The position numbers and the translations under genes are program-made. From NCBI RefSeq assembly GCF_004025535.1, contig NZ_QJRG01000049.1:197517-261516 (forward strand): a DNA stretch of 64,000 nucleotides. The letters run 5' to 3'. Below are positions 1-8,445 of the stretch, piece by piece. Positions within the stretch are counted from its first letter, which is position 1. Each line of letters opens with the position of its first letter. Origin of the DNA: Pseudomonas alkylphenolica (lineage in GTDB: Bacteria > Pseudomonadota > Gammaproteobacteria > Pseudomonadales > Pseudomonadaceae). Below the pieces are notes generated by a model. The model saw only the letters and a program-made list of their open reading frames with translations, searched no databases and was not told where the DNA came from.

Positions 1-12
1 GGGGGGAGGGGG

Positions 13-136
13 CTACGGGGTGTTTGAGTAGTGTTCGAGGATCTCGTCGAGGCCCGACTTGTGAACGATGCGAAAGCGCTTTTGTTCACCTTCGCTGATA
101 GTGCTGAAGTAAAAATTAGTTTAATCCGTCAGTCAT
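13..136 (-). pseudogene. Short frameshifted reading frame of unknown function
   Basis: On the minus strand an ATG at 136 follows a good ribosome-binding site (AAGGA, 4-5 bases upstream) but meets a stop after six codons (MTDGLN). The adjacent frame (120 to 13) then reads 35 residues of ordinary protein-like sequence ending in LDEILEHYSNTP and a TAG stop. Removing one A from the AAA run at about 121-123 would join the two into a 40-residue protein. I do not recognise the product. It may be a decayed small gene, a gene fragment, or a sequencing error near a contig end, since the window opens with a G-rich run. Nothing else was found up to 413. Confidence 0.3.
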
Positions 137-413
137 GATTTCCTTTTCTGGATGACAAGGTGATTACTGAGACGGAAGGTATATCGATAAATTGAATTTT
201 CGCGGTTTTTCGAACTTGTTTTCAGTACGGGGCAAATCAAGTTTGAACGTTTTTGCCGTATGCCTCTGGCGTGCCTAGCAGGTTCACCCGTTGTCTGCAT
301 TGCGTATGCAGGCATATAAGGTTGCTCAAGTAAATCGCTGGCGGGACAGGTAATAGCGCAATAGTACGTAATGGTTATTGTCCTGCCGTCATAATTAATC
401 AGAGGTTGTTAAT

Positions 414-809
414 ATGAGTGTATTGCGTACGTCAGGGTTCGAGAAGCCTCGTATTCCGGATCTGAATGAATTCAATGAAGTGGATATTGATCAACTAGGA
501 GATGGACCGCTGCTCGCCATTATTAAATATGCCGGTATGCAAGTCGGGGATCTTGTTGCGCCACGCTGGGTAGGCGCCGGTCCGACCGGTGAAGTGTTCG
601 ACGATATCAAAGCGCGGTTGCCAGTTCTCGAGGAATATCTGGAAAACGGACTTGTAATAAAAATCGAAAACCAGAAAGTCTGCGACGCCGCAGGCGGATG
701 GGCGTTCTTCTCCTACACCGTGGTTGGCGCACAGGAATTGCTTCGACAATTCTGCTACCTGGGGCTGCATTTTACGAAGTTTCGCAGCATAAACTTGCAG
801 TTAATTTAG
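414..809 (+). CDS. Hypothetical protein, single beta-sandwich-like domain, probably frameshifted at its 3' end
   Basis: The 131-residue frame starts at ATG 414 behind AGAGG. It has no signal peptide or membrane segment. The pattern (LGDGPLLAIIKYAGMQVGD near residue 30, GGWAFFSYTVV near residue 100) resembles the Ig-like repeat units of large Pseudomonas surface or insecticidal-type hypothetical proteins; this is a resemblance from memory, not a family assignment. After about residue 120 the frame degrades (FTKFRSINLQLI). If the T4 run at 770-773 had one more T, the protein would instead continue with YEVSQHKLAVNLVGG and stop at 835. It is therefore probably a truncated or frameshifted relic. 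It is convergent with the fimbrial chaperone gene. Confidence 0.5.
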   Translation: MSVLRTSGFEKPRIPDLNEFNEVDIDQLGDGPLLAIIKYAGMQVGDLVAPRWVGAGPTGEVFDDIKARLPVLEEYLENGLVIKIENQKVCDAAGGWAFFSYTVVGAQELLRQFCYLGLHFTKFRSINLQLI

Positions 810-880
810 TAGGGGGTGCCTGCCAGTCGAACTGAAGTGCCACGTCGATGGAAACCTGGTGCTGGACGAAGAGGCGCGTC

Positions 881-909
881 GGGAGGGAACCGGATCAGGT
901 TTCCCTCCC
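881..909 (-). terminator. Hairpin downstream of the fimbrial chaperone gene
   Basis: Arms GGGAGGGAA (881-889) and TTCCCTCCC (901-909) form a perfect 9-bp inverted repeat around an 11-base loop. It lies 29 bases past the chaperone stop codon. There is no T run on either side, so it may be a transcript-end or stabilising hairpin rather than a canonical intrinsic terminator. It also lies beyond the rightward frame at 414. Confidence 0.45.
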
Positions 910-937
910 TCAGCCTACAGCTATCGCCCGAATTGGA

Positions 938-1675
938 TTACGGCTGTGCAACCGGGCTGGAGATCTCTGCGGTGGTACCACTGTAATCGTTGATCGTGGT
1001 GAAGGTGACCTGCAGGCCGTTGGTGACGGGTACGTTCTGCAATGCATATGCCTGTCTGCCCAGCGGCAGGGCCATGCCTTTGGCGTTGATGGTTTCACTG
1101 ACGCCGGCACCGCTGATGATCAGGCGATTGAAGGTGAAGTGGTAAGGCGAAGGGTTGTCGACGACCAGGTGTGTTTTGCCTTCGATCTGTTGTATCGACC
1201 AGGCCAGGTCTTTGAGTCGATCCTGCGGGCGGCCTTTGAGTTGGCTGGGTCGGTAGAACAGCTTGATGCGGGTACGCAGGGCGACGTTCAGCACGTTTTG
1301 CCCGGCATCGGCTGCCGTTTGTGGAATTTCTTGCAGGTTGAAATAGAACAGCGATTCACGGTCCTGGGGGAGGTCGTTGGGCAGGGCATTGATCTGCACC
1401 GTTTGCTCATTCCCGGGGTCGAGCCGGAACAGGTTGGGCGAGGTAATCAGTGGCACGGCAGTGGTCGCATCGTCGGCTTCTGTGTTGACCCAGGCCTGCG
1501 CCGCATAAGGCCTGGAGGAAGGGTTGGCGACAATTACCGAGGAGCTGCGTTTGGCACTCTCGTGCACCACCCGAGTGTGGCTGATGGTGAGCGCTGCATA
1601 GGCGTTGGGCAGGCTGGCCGTGAGCAGCGCCAGGCAGCTGCAGAAGGTCGTCAGGGAGCGGAATGAAGGCAGCAT
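938..1675 (-). CDS. Periplasmic fimbrial chaperone, PapD/FimC type
   Basis: This 245-residue protein would fold and cap pilin subunits in the periplasm before delivery to an outer-membrane usher. The chosen start (MLPSFRSLTT) gives a clean signal peptide with probable cleavage after NAYAA near residue 23. An upstream in-frame ATG at 1720 lies inside a palindrome and is less likely. The mature part shows the chaperone pattern: an N-terminal Ig domain with SSVIVANPSSRPYAAQAWV, the FRLDPGNEQTVQI strand region, then SLFYFNLQEIP and RIKLFYRP, followed by a second beta domain. The gene follows the subunit gene on the same strand. No usher lies downstream: after the stop come a hairpin and an unrelated convergent frame. 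Confidence 0.85.
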   Translation of the reverse strand: MLPSFRSLTTFCSCLALLTASLPNAYAALTISHTRVVHESAKRSSSVIVANPSSRPYAAQAWVNTEADDATTAVPLITSPNLFRLDPGNEQTVQINALPNDLPQDRESLFYFNLQEIPQTAADAGQNVLNVALRTRIKLFYRPSQLKGRPQDRLKDLAWSIQQIEGKTHLVVDNPSPYHFTFNRLIISGAGVSETINAKGMALPLGRQAYALQNVPVTNGLQVTFTTINDYSGTTAEISSPVAQP

Positions 1676-1704
1676 GAAATTTGACCGGGCAGAAAGGGAA
1701 GCGA

Positions 1705-1726
1705 CTCCAGGTGCATGCACCTGGAG
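1705..1726 (-). repeat. 22-bp perfect palindrome between subunit and chaperone genes
   Basis: The arms CTCCAGGTGCA and TGCACCTGGAG meet with no spacer, so all 22 bases are self-complementary. It sits in the 57-base gap between the subunit stop (1733) and the chaperone start (1675). In RNA it would be a stable stem ending the subunit message or protecting it. Such a stem fits the usual excess of pilin over chaperone. Alternatively it could bind a dimeric protein. Confidence 0.6.
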
Positions 1727-1732
1727 TACGTA

Positions 1733-2275
1733 TCAAAGCAGATGCACCACGAAGCTGATTTGTGCCTCGGCCACGCCTTCGGTAACGGTTTCTGAGTACG
1801 ACTCATACGAGGCGTAGAACCTCATTTCAGTTGGGCGATCAGTGTGCAGTTCGTATTCTATGGATTCTTCTTCGGGCACGACCTTGGTGTGGTTCCGGTC
1901 TGTGATTGCCAGGCCCAGGCCACCGGCGCCGTTTTTGCGGAAGCTGTATAGGTCATTGCCGACAACACCATCCAACGACGAATAGGTAACCGAGGCTGTG
2001 TCACCATCCTGGATTTCGCAGTTGTCACCCGGTGTTATGCGTAGCATGAAATTAACTGCAGGTGTTTTGGTGCCGATCGATTTGAAGTACCCCGCGGTGT
2101 AGCTACCCAGAGAAATACTGCCAACTTCAGGGCCGCCAGGTCGTTCGATTACTTCGATCGGGCAGGTGCCCCCACCACTGATGGTACCTCGAAAATTTAC
2201 ATCTCCTATTGAACTCGCTGCAAATACGCTGCTGCTGGCCATTCCAAGGGCAAGCATGAGTAAAGTCTTCTTCAT
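1733..2275 (-). CDS. Fimbrial subunit (type 1 pilin-like)
   Basis: The 180-residue secreted protein begins MKKTLLMLALGMASSSVFA, a textbook signal peptide cleaved after AFA-type residues near position 20. AAGGAAG lies 5-6 bases before ATG 2275; a GTG six bases earlier is less favoured. The mature chain begins with the pilin pattern GDVNFRGTISGGGTCPIEV. It carries two cysteines, near mature residues 18 and 70, that would form the usual pilin disulphide. The C-terminus ends in alternating hydrophobic residues (AQISFVVHLL), as expected for the donor-strand-complemented fold. It is presumably assembled with the adjacent chaperone. The family is divergent, so the exact fimbrial type is not assigned. 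Confidence 0.75.
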   Translation of the reverse strand: MKKTLLMLALGMASSSVFAASSIGDVNFRGTISGGGTCPIEVIERPGGPEVGSISLGSYTAGYFKSIGTKTPAVNFMLRITPGDNCEIQDGDTASVTYSSLDGVVGNDLYSFRKNGAGGLGLAITDRNHTKVVPEEESIEYELHTDRPTEMRFYASYESYSETVTEGVAEAQISFVVHLL

Positions 2276-2805
2276 TAACACTTCCTTTATGTGTTCGCGT
2301 TTCTGTGGGGTAGACCCAGAGAACTCCCGGAGTGCGATGTGGAGTAGGCGGGGAACGGCGATCAGACTAGAGTGTTTGCCAAGGGCTGGATGTAGGATTA
2401 GTTGACTGCAGAAAGTGGATTGACAGATGGTAGAAACATGAATATTTGTATCAAATTTGTTCTGTTATTTAGTTGGACAGATATTGCTTCGAGTTTGCCG
2501 GGTTGTGGTGGATGTTTATAAGGCAGGGGTGTTTCTCTTATGACTTAGCCGGGTAGCCAGTGGTATTGGCTGGAAATATGTATATTGTGACTGTGAGTTT
2601 CGAGTGATCTATGCGCTTAATGCGCTTTTTCCTGTGGCGGTGAAGCTGGATAGAACCTTCAAGGACTTTGCTGAGTTTCTGCTCGTCAGGGAGTAGATCC
2701 GCGCTTCCTCTATTGGGCAGTCATCACCTTGCCTGTGCCACAGATGAGGGTCGAGCAAGCGGTAAAAATGCTCAACTGCTGAGGCACAGGAACCTGGCGG
2801 GCTAT
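2276..2805. other. 530-base region without a convincing gene
   Basis: The half next to the fimbrial subunit is AT-rich (about 2400-2620), unlike most of the window, and presumably carries the promoter of the leftward fimbrial genes. No clear -35/-10 pair could be chosen. Short frames in it (for example 2166-2405 on the plus strand) overlap the subunit gene and look non-coding. Confidence 0.5.
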
Positions 2806-3216
2806 TTAATGCTTTTGTTCGCGATCGGTCAGGCTGAGCAGTTGCTTTTCCTGGTGCCAGTCGAACGGTTCGTCGTTCTGTTCGGCTTCAAAGCGGCGTT
2901 CTTCAAGCTGCTGGTACAGGTCCAGCTCGTCGTCCGGCATGAAGTGCAGGCAGTCGCCGCCGAAGAACCACAGCAGGTCGCGCGGTACCAGGTGGGCGAT
3001 TTGCGGGTAGCGCTGGATCACCTGACAGATCAGGTCCTGGCCCAGGTACTGGCTTTCCAGGGGATCCTGTGGCAGCAGGGTAAGCAGTTCGTCGAAGCGT
3101 TCGAGGAACAGGCTGTGGCTTTCTTCCGGCACTTGTTCCGCTTCGCCCAGGGCCACCAGGATGGTGCGCAGGTGCTGGAGCAGTTGCAGGTGATATTCCA
3201 GATGGGGATTGGCCAT
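2806..3216 (-). CDS. PA2817-family hypothetical protein
   Basis: The 136-residue acidic, helical, cytoplasmic protein starts MANPHLEYHLQLLQHL behind GAGGA. It has no signal peptide or membrane span. The sequence and position beside a FadE-type acyl-CoA dehydrogenase match the P. aeruginosa PA2817 family, whose function is unknown. It is transcribed in the same direction as, and 129 bases after, fadE; that gap holds only an imperfect hairpin near 3298-3325 (CCTGCGA/TCGCAGG). Confidence 0.7.
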   Translation of the reverse strand: MANPHLEYHLQLLQHLRTILVALGEAEQVPEESHSLFLERFDELLTLLPQDPLESQYLGQDLICQVIQRYPQIAHLVPRDLLWFFGGDCLHFMPDDELDLYQQLEERRFEAEQNDEPFDWHQEKQLLSLTDREQKH

Positions 3217-3345
3217 GGCGGGGTCCTCGGTGGTGCATGAAAAGGGGCGGAGTATACGCCGGTTGGGACCGTGTGGGTGAATCTGGACCTCGGTGGCCTG
3301 CGACCGCTGCGCGCTCGATCGCAGGCTTCGTCAGCGCCTGCGCGA

Positions 3346-5793
3346 TTAGCGCACTTTGCCTGGCTCGGGCAGCAACTGCGCCTTGTCGAAGGCATCCACA
3401 TCGATCACCGTGCGCCGCGCTTGCTCGGCGAGTTGCAGCCGCTGTCCTTCGCCTGGCTCCAGCACGCCAGCCTCGACAGCCGCATCGATCAGCGACTGCC
3501 CTGGTGCCGCTCGCACTTTGCCTTCCTTGATCGCCTGTTGCAGTGACTTGTGCAGCGGCACGGTCTCATCCAGCAGATCGCTGGCCTGTTGCAGTGCAGC
3601 CACCGGGTCGCCATCGACCTGCGGCCGGAAGCAGCCAGCCAGCAGTTCCTCCAGCGCCGGGTCGCCCTTGCTGCGGCCAATCAGTGCGGCCACTTCGGCA
3701 TCCAGTGCGTCGCTGGGCCCGGTGTGGCGGCGACCGAAGGGGAACACCAGCACCCGCAAGGCGCAGCCGACGAAGCGGTTGGGGAAGTTGTCGAGCAAAC
3801 GATCCAGCGCCTGTTCAGCCTTGCCCAGGCTTTCTTCCATGGCCCAACGCAGCAACGGTTGCATGTGCGGCGGCGAACCAAGGTCGTGGTAGCGCTTGAG
3901 CGCGGCGCTGGAGAGGTACAGGTAGCTGAGCACGTCGCCCAGGCGTGCGCTCAGACGCTCGCGGCGCTTGAGGGCGCCGCCGAGCAGCATCATCGACAGG
4001 TCCGCCAGCAGCGCAAAGGCGGCGGCCTGGCGGTTGAGGGCACGGAAGTAACCCTGGCTGAGGGCATCGCCCGGCACGCGCTCGAAGTGGCCCAGGCCCA
4101 ACCCCAGTACGAAGGTGCTGGCGGCATTGCCGACGGCGAACATGATGTGCTTCATCAACAGGTCGTCGAATTCATGGAGCGCCTGCTGCTGATCCTCCCG
4201 CGCGGCCAGGGCCATCTCCTTGAGTACGAACGGATGGCAGCGGATCGCACCCTGGCCGAAGATCATCAGGTTACGCGAAAGGATATTGGCACCCTCGACG
4301 GTGATGAATATCGGCGCCCCCTGCCAGCTGCGTGCCAGGTAGTTGTTGGGGCCCATGATGATGCCCTTGCCGCCGTGTACGTCCATGGCGTGCTGAATGC
4401 ATTCGCGACCGCGCTCGGTGAGGTGGTACTTGAGGATTGCCGACAACACCGAGGGCTTCTCGCCCAGGTCCACCGCCTTGGCGGTGAGCAGGCGGGCGCT
4501 GTCCATCAACCAGGCGTTGCCGCCGATGCGTGCGAGCGCCTCCTGGATGCCTTCGAAAGCCGCGAGCGGCACATTGAACTGTTCGCGGATGCGCGCGTAC
4601 TGCCCGGTGACCAGGCTGGTGTACTTGGCCGCGCCGGTGCCGACGGCGGGCAGGGAGATCGAGCGGCCTACCGACAGGCAGTTCATCAGCATCATCCAGC
4701 CCTTGCCGAGCATGTCCTTGCCGCCGATGAGGAACTCCAGCGGGACGAACACGTCTTTGCCGCTATTGGGGCCGTTCATGAACGCAGCGCCCAGGGGCAG
4801 GTGGCGCTTGCCGATTTCCACACCCGGGGTATCGGTGGGGATCAGGGCCAGGCTGATGCCCAGTTCTTCTTCCTCGCCCAGCAAGTGCTCCGGGTCGTAG
4901 GCCTTGAACGCCAGGCCCAGCAGGGTCGCGACCGGGCCGAGAGTGATGTAGCGTTTTTCCCAGTTCAGGCGCAGACCGAGCACTTCTTCACCCTGCCACT
5001 GGCCTTTGCAGATCACCCCGGTATCGGGCATGGCGCCAGCATCGGAGCCGGCCAGCGGGCCGGTGAGGGCAAAACAGGGGATCTCGTCGCCACGCGCCAG
5101 GCGTGGCAGGTAATGGTTGCGCTGTTCGTCCGTGCCGTAATGCAGCAGCAGTTCCGCAGGGCCGAGGGAGTTGGGCACCATCACCGTGGAGGCGAGGTCG
5201 CCGCTGCGGGTTGCGAGCTTCATGGCGACCTGTGAGTGGGCATAGGCCGAGAAGCCTTTGCCGCCATATTCCTTGGGAATGATCAAGGCAAAGAAACCTT
5301 CGGCCTTGATGTGCGCCCAGGCGGCGGGTGGCAGGTCCATGTCCTGGCCAATCTGCCAGTCGCTGACCATGGCGCAGAGCACTTCGGTGGGGCCGTCGAT
5401 GAAGGCCTGTTCTTCCGCGGTCAGTTCGGGCTTGGCGTAATCCAGCAGGGTGTTCCAGTCAGGGCGGCCACTGAACAGTTCGCCGTCCCACCACACGGTG
5501 CCGGCATCGATCGCTTCGCGTTCGGTTTGCGACATGGGCGGCAAGGTGCGTTTGAACCAGCCGAACAGCGGGCCGCTGAAGATCCTGCGCCGCAGTTCCG
5601 GCAGCAGCAACAGCGCAGCCTTGGCGGCCAGCACCAGCCAGAAGATTGTCAGCAACCAGCCGGGGGCGCGACTGAAAATGCCCATCAGCAGGACATACAC
5701 CGCAATGATGCCCAGCATCGGCAGGGCGGCGATGCGTCGGTGGGCCAGGTAGGCCGTACCGATCACCAGAACCACTAACCACAACAGCAACAT
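3346..5793 (-). CDS. fadE: Acyl-CoA dehydrogenase, FadE type
   Basis: The 815-residue protein catalyses the first, FAD-dependent step of fatty-acid beta-oxidation, acyl-CoA to trans-2-enoyl-CoA. Its length matches E. coli FadE (814). Residues 1-60 hold hydrophobic segments (MLLLWLVVLVIGTAYLAHR). The core follows, with EREAIDAGTVWWDGELFSG, the FAD/substrate block PCFALTGPLAGSDAG, KRYITLGPVA, and the C-terminal FadE-specific helical region. GGAGG lies 7 bases before the ATG at 5793; the ATG six bases upstream is too close to it. It is divergent from a glutathione S-transferase gene, as in the P. aeruginosa PA2815-PA2813 region. Confidence 0.9.
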   Translation of the reverse strand: MLLLWLVVLVIGTAYLAHRRIAALPMLGIIAVYVLLMGIFSRAPGWLLTIFWLVLAAKAALLLLPELRRRIFSGPLFGWFKRTLPPMSQTEREAIDAGTVWWDGELFSGRPDWNTLLDYAKPELTAEEQAFIDGPTEVLCAMVSDWQIGQDMDLPPAAWAHIKAEGFFALIIPKEYGGKGFSAYAHSQVAMKLATRSGDLASTVMVPNSLGPAELLLHYGTDEQRNHYLPRLARGDEIPCFALTGPLAGSDAGAMPDTGVICKGQWQGEEVLGLRLNWEKRYITLGPVATLLGLAFKAYDPEHLLGEEEELGISLALIPTDTPGVEIGKRHLPLGAAFMNGPNSGKDVFVPLEFLIGGKDMLGKGWMMLMNCLSVGRSISLPAVGTGAAKYTSLVTGQYARIREQFNVPLAAFEGIQEALARIGGNAWLMDSARLLTAKAVDLGEKPSVLSAILKYHLTERGRECIQHAMDVHGGKGIIMGPNNYLARSWQGAPIFITVEGANILSRNLMIFGQGAIRCHPFVLKEMALAAREDQQQALHEFDDLLMKHIMFAVGNAASTFVLGLGLGHFERVPGDALSQGYFRALNRQAAAFALLADLSMMLLGGALKRRERLSARLGDVLSYLYLSSAALKRYHDLGSPPHMQPLLRWAMEESLGKAEQALDRLLDNFPNRFVGCALRVLVFPFGRRHTGPSDALDAEVAALIGRSKGDPALEELLAGCFRPQVDGDPVAALQQASDLLDETVPLHKSLQQAIKEGKVRAAPGQSLIDAAVEAGVLEPGEGQRLQLAEQARRTVIDVDAFDKAQLLPEPGKVR

Positions 5794-5975
5794 AATCATT
5801 CCTCCGTGAAACAGCGGGGCGTAGTGCAAACCATAGAGCTTAGTCGGCCTGCAATGATCGGCCTGTCTGAACAGTGACAGGCTGTGCGGCGGGGAGTTCG
5901 TCTTGAGGTGCAAGCGATTGTCAGCGCGGTGGCCTGGAGTAGACTGGGCGCCCAAACATTCATCAGGACGACGTC

Positions 5976-6599
5976 ATGCTCAAGATCTGGGGCCGGAAGA
6001 ATTCGACCAATGTCAGAAAAGCGTTGTGGTGCGCGCAGGAACTGGGGCTCGAGTATGAGTCGATCGATGCCGGTGGCGCCTTCGGCCTGGTCAACGAGCC
6101 TGAGTACCGGGCGCTGAACCCCAACGGCCTGGTGCCGATGATCGAAGACGACGGCCTGGTGCTCTGGGAGTCCAATGCCATCGTGCGCTACCTGTGTGCG
6201 CAGTACGGCAAGGATTCGCACTGGTACCTGAGCGACCCGCGCAAGCGTGCCGAAGCGGACAAGTGGATGGATTGGGCAACCTCGTCCTTCGCTGCGCCGT
6301 TTCGTCCGTTGTTCTGGGGGCTGCTGCGCACGTCGCCTGAACAGCAGGACTGGGTGGCAATCAATGCCGCACACAAAACCTGTGCGCAGCTGCTGTCGAT
6401 TGCCGACCAGGCGCTGGCAACACGCCCGTACCTTTCCGGCAAGCACCTGGGCATGGGCGATATTCCCCTGGGCTGCTTTGCCTATGCCTGGTTCGAGATG
6501 CCGATCGAACGTCCGGAAATGCGTCATTTGCGCGCCTGGTACGAGCGTCTGCAGGAGCGTGAGGCGTATCAGGTGGCGGTCATGACCGCGCTGACCTGA
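5976..6599 (+). CDS. Glutathione S-transferase family protein
   Basis: The 207-residue cytoplasmic protein has an N-terminal thioredoxin-like domain (MLKIWGRKNSTNVRKALWC, residues 1-19; NPNGLVPMIEDDGLVLWES, about 49-67, with the cis-Pro and the E-S glutathione-binding pair) and an all-helical C-terminal domain. Serine/asparagine near residue 10-12 is the likely glutathione-activating position of theta/beta-like enzymes. It would conjugate glutathione to electrophiles; the substrate cannot be read from sequence. AGGA lies ahead of ATG 5976. It corresponds in position to PA2813. Confidence 0.85.
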   Translation: MLKIWGRKNSTNVRKALWCAQELGLEYESIDAGGAFGLVNEPEYRALNPNGLVPMIEDDGLVLWESNAIVRYLCAQYGKDSHWYLSDPRKRAEADKWMDWATSSFAAPFRPLFWGLLRTSPEQQDWVAINAAHKTCAQLLSIADQALATRPYLSGKHLGMGDIPLGCFAYAWFEMPIERPEMRHLRAWYERLQEREAYQVAVMTALT

Positions 6600-6615
6600 G
6601 TTTTTCGCTCAACCT

Positions 6616-6628
6616 GATAGTTATTATC
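6616..6628. promoter_or_regulatory. Possible Fur-like dyad upstream of the ABC exporter
   Basis: The sequence GATAGT-T-ATTATC matches 11 of 12 positions of the forward-spacer-reverse hexamers of a Fur site. The third hexamer of a full site is not present, so this is a weak call. It is located 109 bases before the ABC ATPase start and just past the GST stop codon. Confidence 0.2.
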
Positions 6629-6736
6629 GATACACATGACTGTACTTGTATGGCCTGGGCAAGCACCATGGTCATATTCGCTGCGGCTGGCCTGTCCGGC
6701 CGCGTCCTGACCTCCCATTCTGGTGCATGACCCGCT

Positions 6737-7669
6737 ATGAGTTCTGCTCTGTCCATAAGGCAGCTAACCAAAACCTACGGCAACGGTTTCCAGGCCCTCA
6801 AGGGTATCGACCTGGATGTCGCCGAAGGTGACTTCTTCGCCTTGCTCGGCCCCAATGGCGCCGGCAAGTCCACCACCATCGGCATCCTCTCGACCCTGGT
6901 CAACAAGACCAGTGGCACGGTGAGCATTTTCGGCAACGACCTCGATCGTCAGCCGGCCGCGCTCAAGCGCAGCATTGGCGTGGTGCCGCAGGAGTTCAAC
7001 TTCAACCAGTTCGAAAAGACCTTCGACATCGTCGTGACCCAGGCCGGCTATTACGGCATCCCGGCCAAGGTGGCCAAGGAGCGCGCCGAGAAGTACCTTA
7101 CTCAGTTGGGTTTGTGGGACAAGCGCGATGTGCCGTCGCGTTCGCTGTCGGGGGGCATGAAGCGTCGCCTGATGATCGCCCGGGCGCTGATCCACGAACC
7201 GCGCCTGCTGATCCTCGATGAGCCGACGGCGGGTGTGGATATCGAACTGCGCCGCTCGATGTGGAGCTTTCTCACCGAACTGAATGAGCAAGGCATCACC
7301 ATCATCCTCACCACCCATTACCTGGAAGAGGCCGAACAGCTGTGCCGCCACATCGGCATCATCGATCACGGCACCATCGTCGAGAACACCAGCATGCGCG
7401 CGCTGCTCAGTACGCTGCATGTAGAAACCTTCCTGCTTGATCTCAAGCGGGAGCTGGCGCAGGCGCCAACGCTGCTCGGCTACCCCTGCAAGCTGATCAG
7501 CCCGCATACCCTGGAAGTGCAAGTCGACAAGGAAGCCGGCGTCACCGCGTTGTTCGGCCAGTTGGCCCTGCAGAACATCGAAGTGCAAAGCCTGCGCAAC
7601 AAGAGCAATCGTCTCGAGGAGCTGTTTGTGTCCCTGGTGGAGAAAAACCTGGCGAAGGTGGCGGTATGA
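6737..7669 (+). CDS. ABC transporter ATP-binding protein
   Basis: The 310-residue ATPase has Walker A GPNGAGKST (about residue 39), the signature LSGGMKRR, Walker B LLILDEPTAGVD and the H-loop LTTHYLEEAEQ. These place it with the DRA/CcmA-like exporters that pair with ABC-2 permeases. Its stop overlaps the permease start by 4 bases, indicating translational coupling. It corresponds to P. aeruginosa PA2812. The substrate is unknown; family members export drugs, polysaccharides or lipids. No strong ribosome-binding site precedes ATG 6737, but the start agrees with the usual family N-terminus. Confidence 0.9.
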   Translation: MSSALSIRQLTKTYGNGFQALKGIDLDVAEGDFFALLGPNGAGKSTTIGILSTLVNKTSGTVSIFGNDLDRQPAALKRSIGVVPQEFNFNQFEKTFDIVVTQAGYYGIPAKVAKERAEKYLTQLGLWDKRDVPSRSLSGGMKRRLMIARALIHEPRLLILDEPTAGVDIELRRSMWSFLTELNEQGITIILTTHYLEEAEQLCRHIGIIDHGTIVENTSMRALLSTLHVETFLLDLKRELAQAPTLLGYPCKLISPHTLEVQVDKEAGVTALFGQLALQNIEVQSLRNKSNRLEELFVSLVEKNLAKVAV

Positions 7670-8445
7670 GTTCGGAACTGCGCGCCAACCTGGTCGCCCT
7701 CAATACCATCGTTTACCGCGAAGTGCGCCGCTTTACCCGGATCTGGCCACAGACGTTGCTGCCGCCGGCGATCACCATGGTCTTGTACTTCGTGATCTTC
7801 GGTAACCTGATCGGTCGGCAGATCGGTGACATGGGCGGCTTCACCTACATGGAGTACATCGTGCCGGGGCTGATCATGATGTCGGTGATCACCAACTCCT
7901 ATGGCAACGTGGTGTCGAGTTTCTTCGGCAGCAAGTTCCAGCGTTCGATCGAGGAACTGATGGTGTCGCCGGTATCGCCGCATACCATTCTGATCGGCTA
8001 CACCCTGGGTGGTGTATTGCGCGGGCTGGCAGTGGGGGTGATCGTCACGATCCTGTCGCTGTTCTTCACCCACCTGCAGGTGCATCACCTGGGCGTGACC
8101 ATTCTGGTGGTGTTGCTGACGGCGACGATTTTCTCGTTGCTGGGCTTCATCAACGCGGTGTTTGCGCGCAACTTTGACGACATCTCGATCATCCCGACCT
8201 TCGTGTTGACGCCGCTGACCTACCTGGGCGGCGTTTTCTACTCGATCAACCTGCTGCCGCCGTTCTGGCAGACCGTGTCGCTGGCCAACCCGGTGCTGCA
8301 CATGGTCAACTCGTTCCGCTACGGCATCCTCGGGGTCTCGGACATCCGTATCGGCGTCGCCATCACCTTCATGCTGGTGGCCACAGCGGTGCTGTACTTC
8401 GGTTGCGTGCGCCTACTGGTCAGCGGGCGTGGAATGCGTACCTGA
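7666..8445 (+). CDS. ABC-2 type permease
   Basis: The 259-residue inner-membrane protein has about six hydrophobic segments, including PQTLLPPAITMVLYFVIFG, YIVPGLIMMSVITNSY and VTILVVLLTATIFSLLGF. A conserved ABC-2 block (TPLTYLGGVFYSINLLPPFW) lies near residue 185. It forms the exporter with the preceding ATPase. Its 3' end overlaps the 3' end of the convergent DUF2062 gene by 33 bases, with no terminator between them. Confidence 0.88.
   Translation: MSSELRANLVALNTIVYREVRRFTRIWPQTLLPPAITMVLYFVIFGNLIGRQIGDMGGFTYMEYIVPGLIMMSVITNSYGNVVSSFFGSKFQRSIEELMVSPVSPHTILIGYTLGGVLRGLAVGVIVTILSLFFTHLQVHHLGVTILVVLLTATIFSLLGFINAVFARNFDDISIIPTFVLTPLTYLGGVFYSINLLPPFWQTVSLANPVLHMVNSFRYGILGVSDIRIGVAITFMLVATAVLYFGCVRLLVSGRGMRT

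Noticed and set aside
133..315. 60-residue minus-strand frame
   Set aside because: Basic, low-quality composition, no ribosome-binding site, and it conflicts with the frameshifted gene at 13-136.
848..1666. 272-codon plus-strand frame
   Set aside because: It lies opposite the fimbrial chaperone, which has a signal peptide and family motifs.
1676..1720. Upstream ATG start for the fimbrial chaperone
   Set aside because: It falls inside the 22-bp palindrome and would place 15 polar residues before a perfect signal peptide.
3550..5235. Long plus-strand frame opposite fadE
   Set aside because: It is a shadow of a high-GC gene; the minus-strand FadE similarity is continuous.
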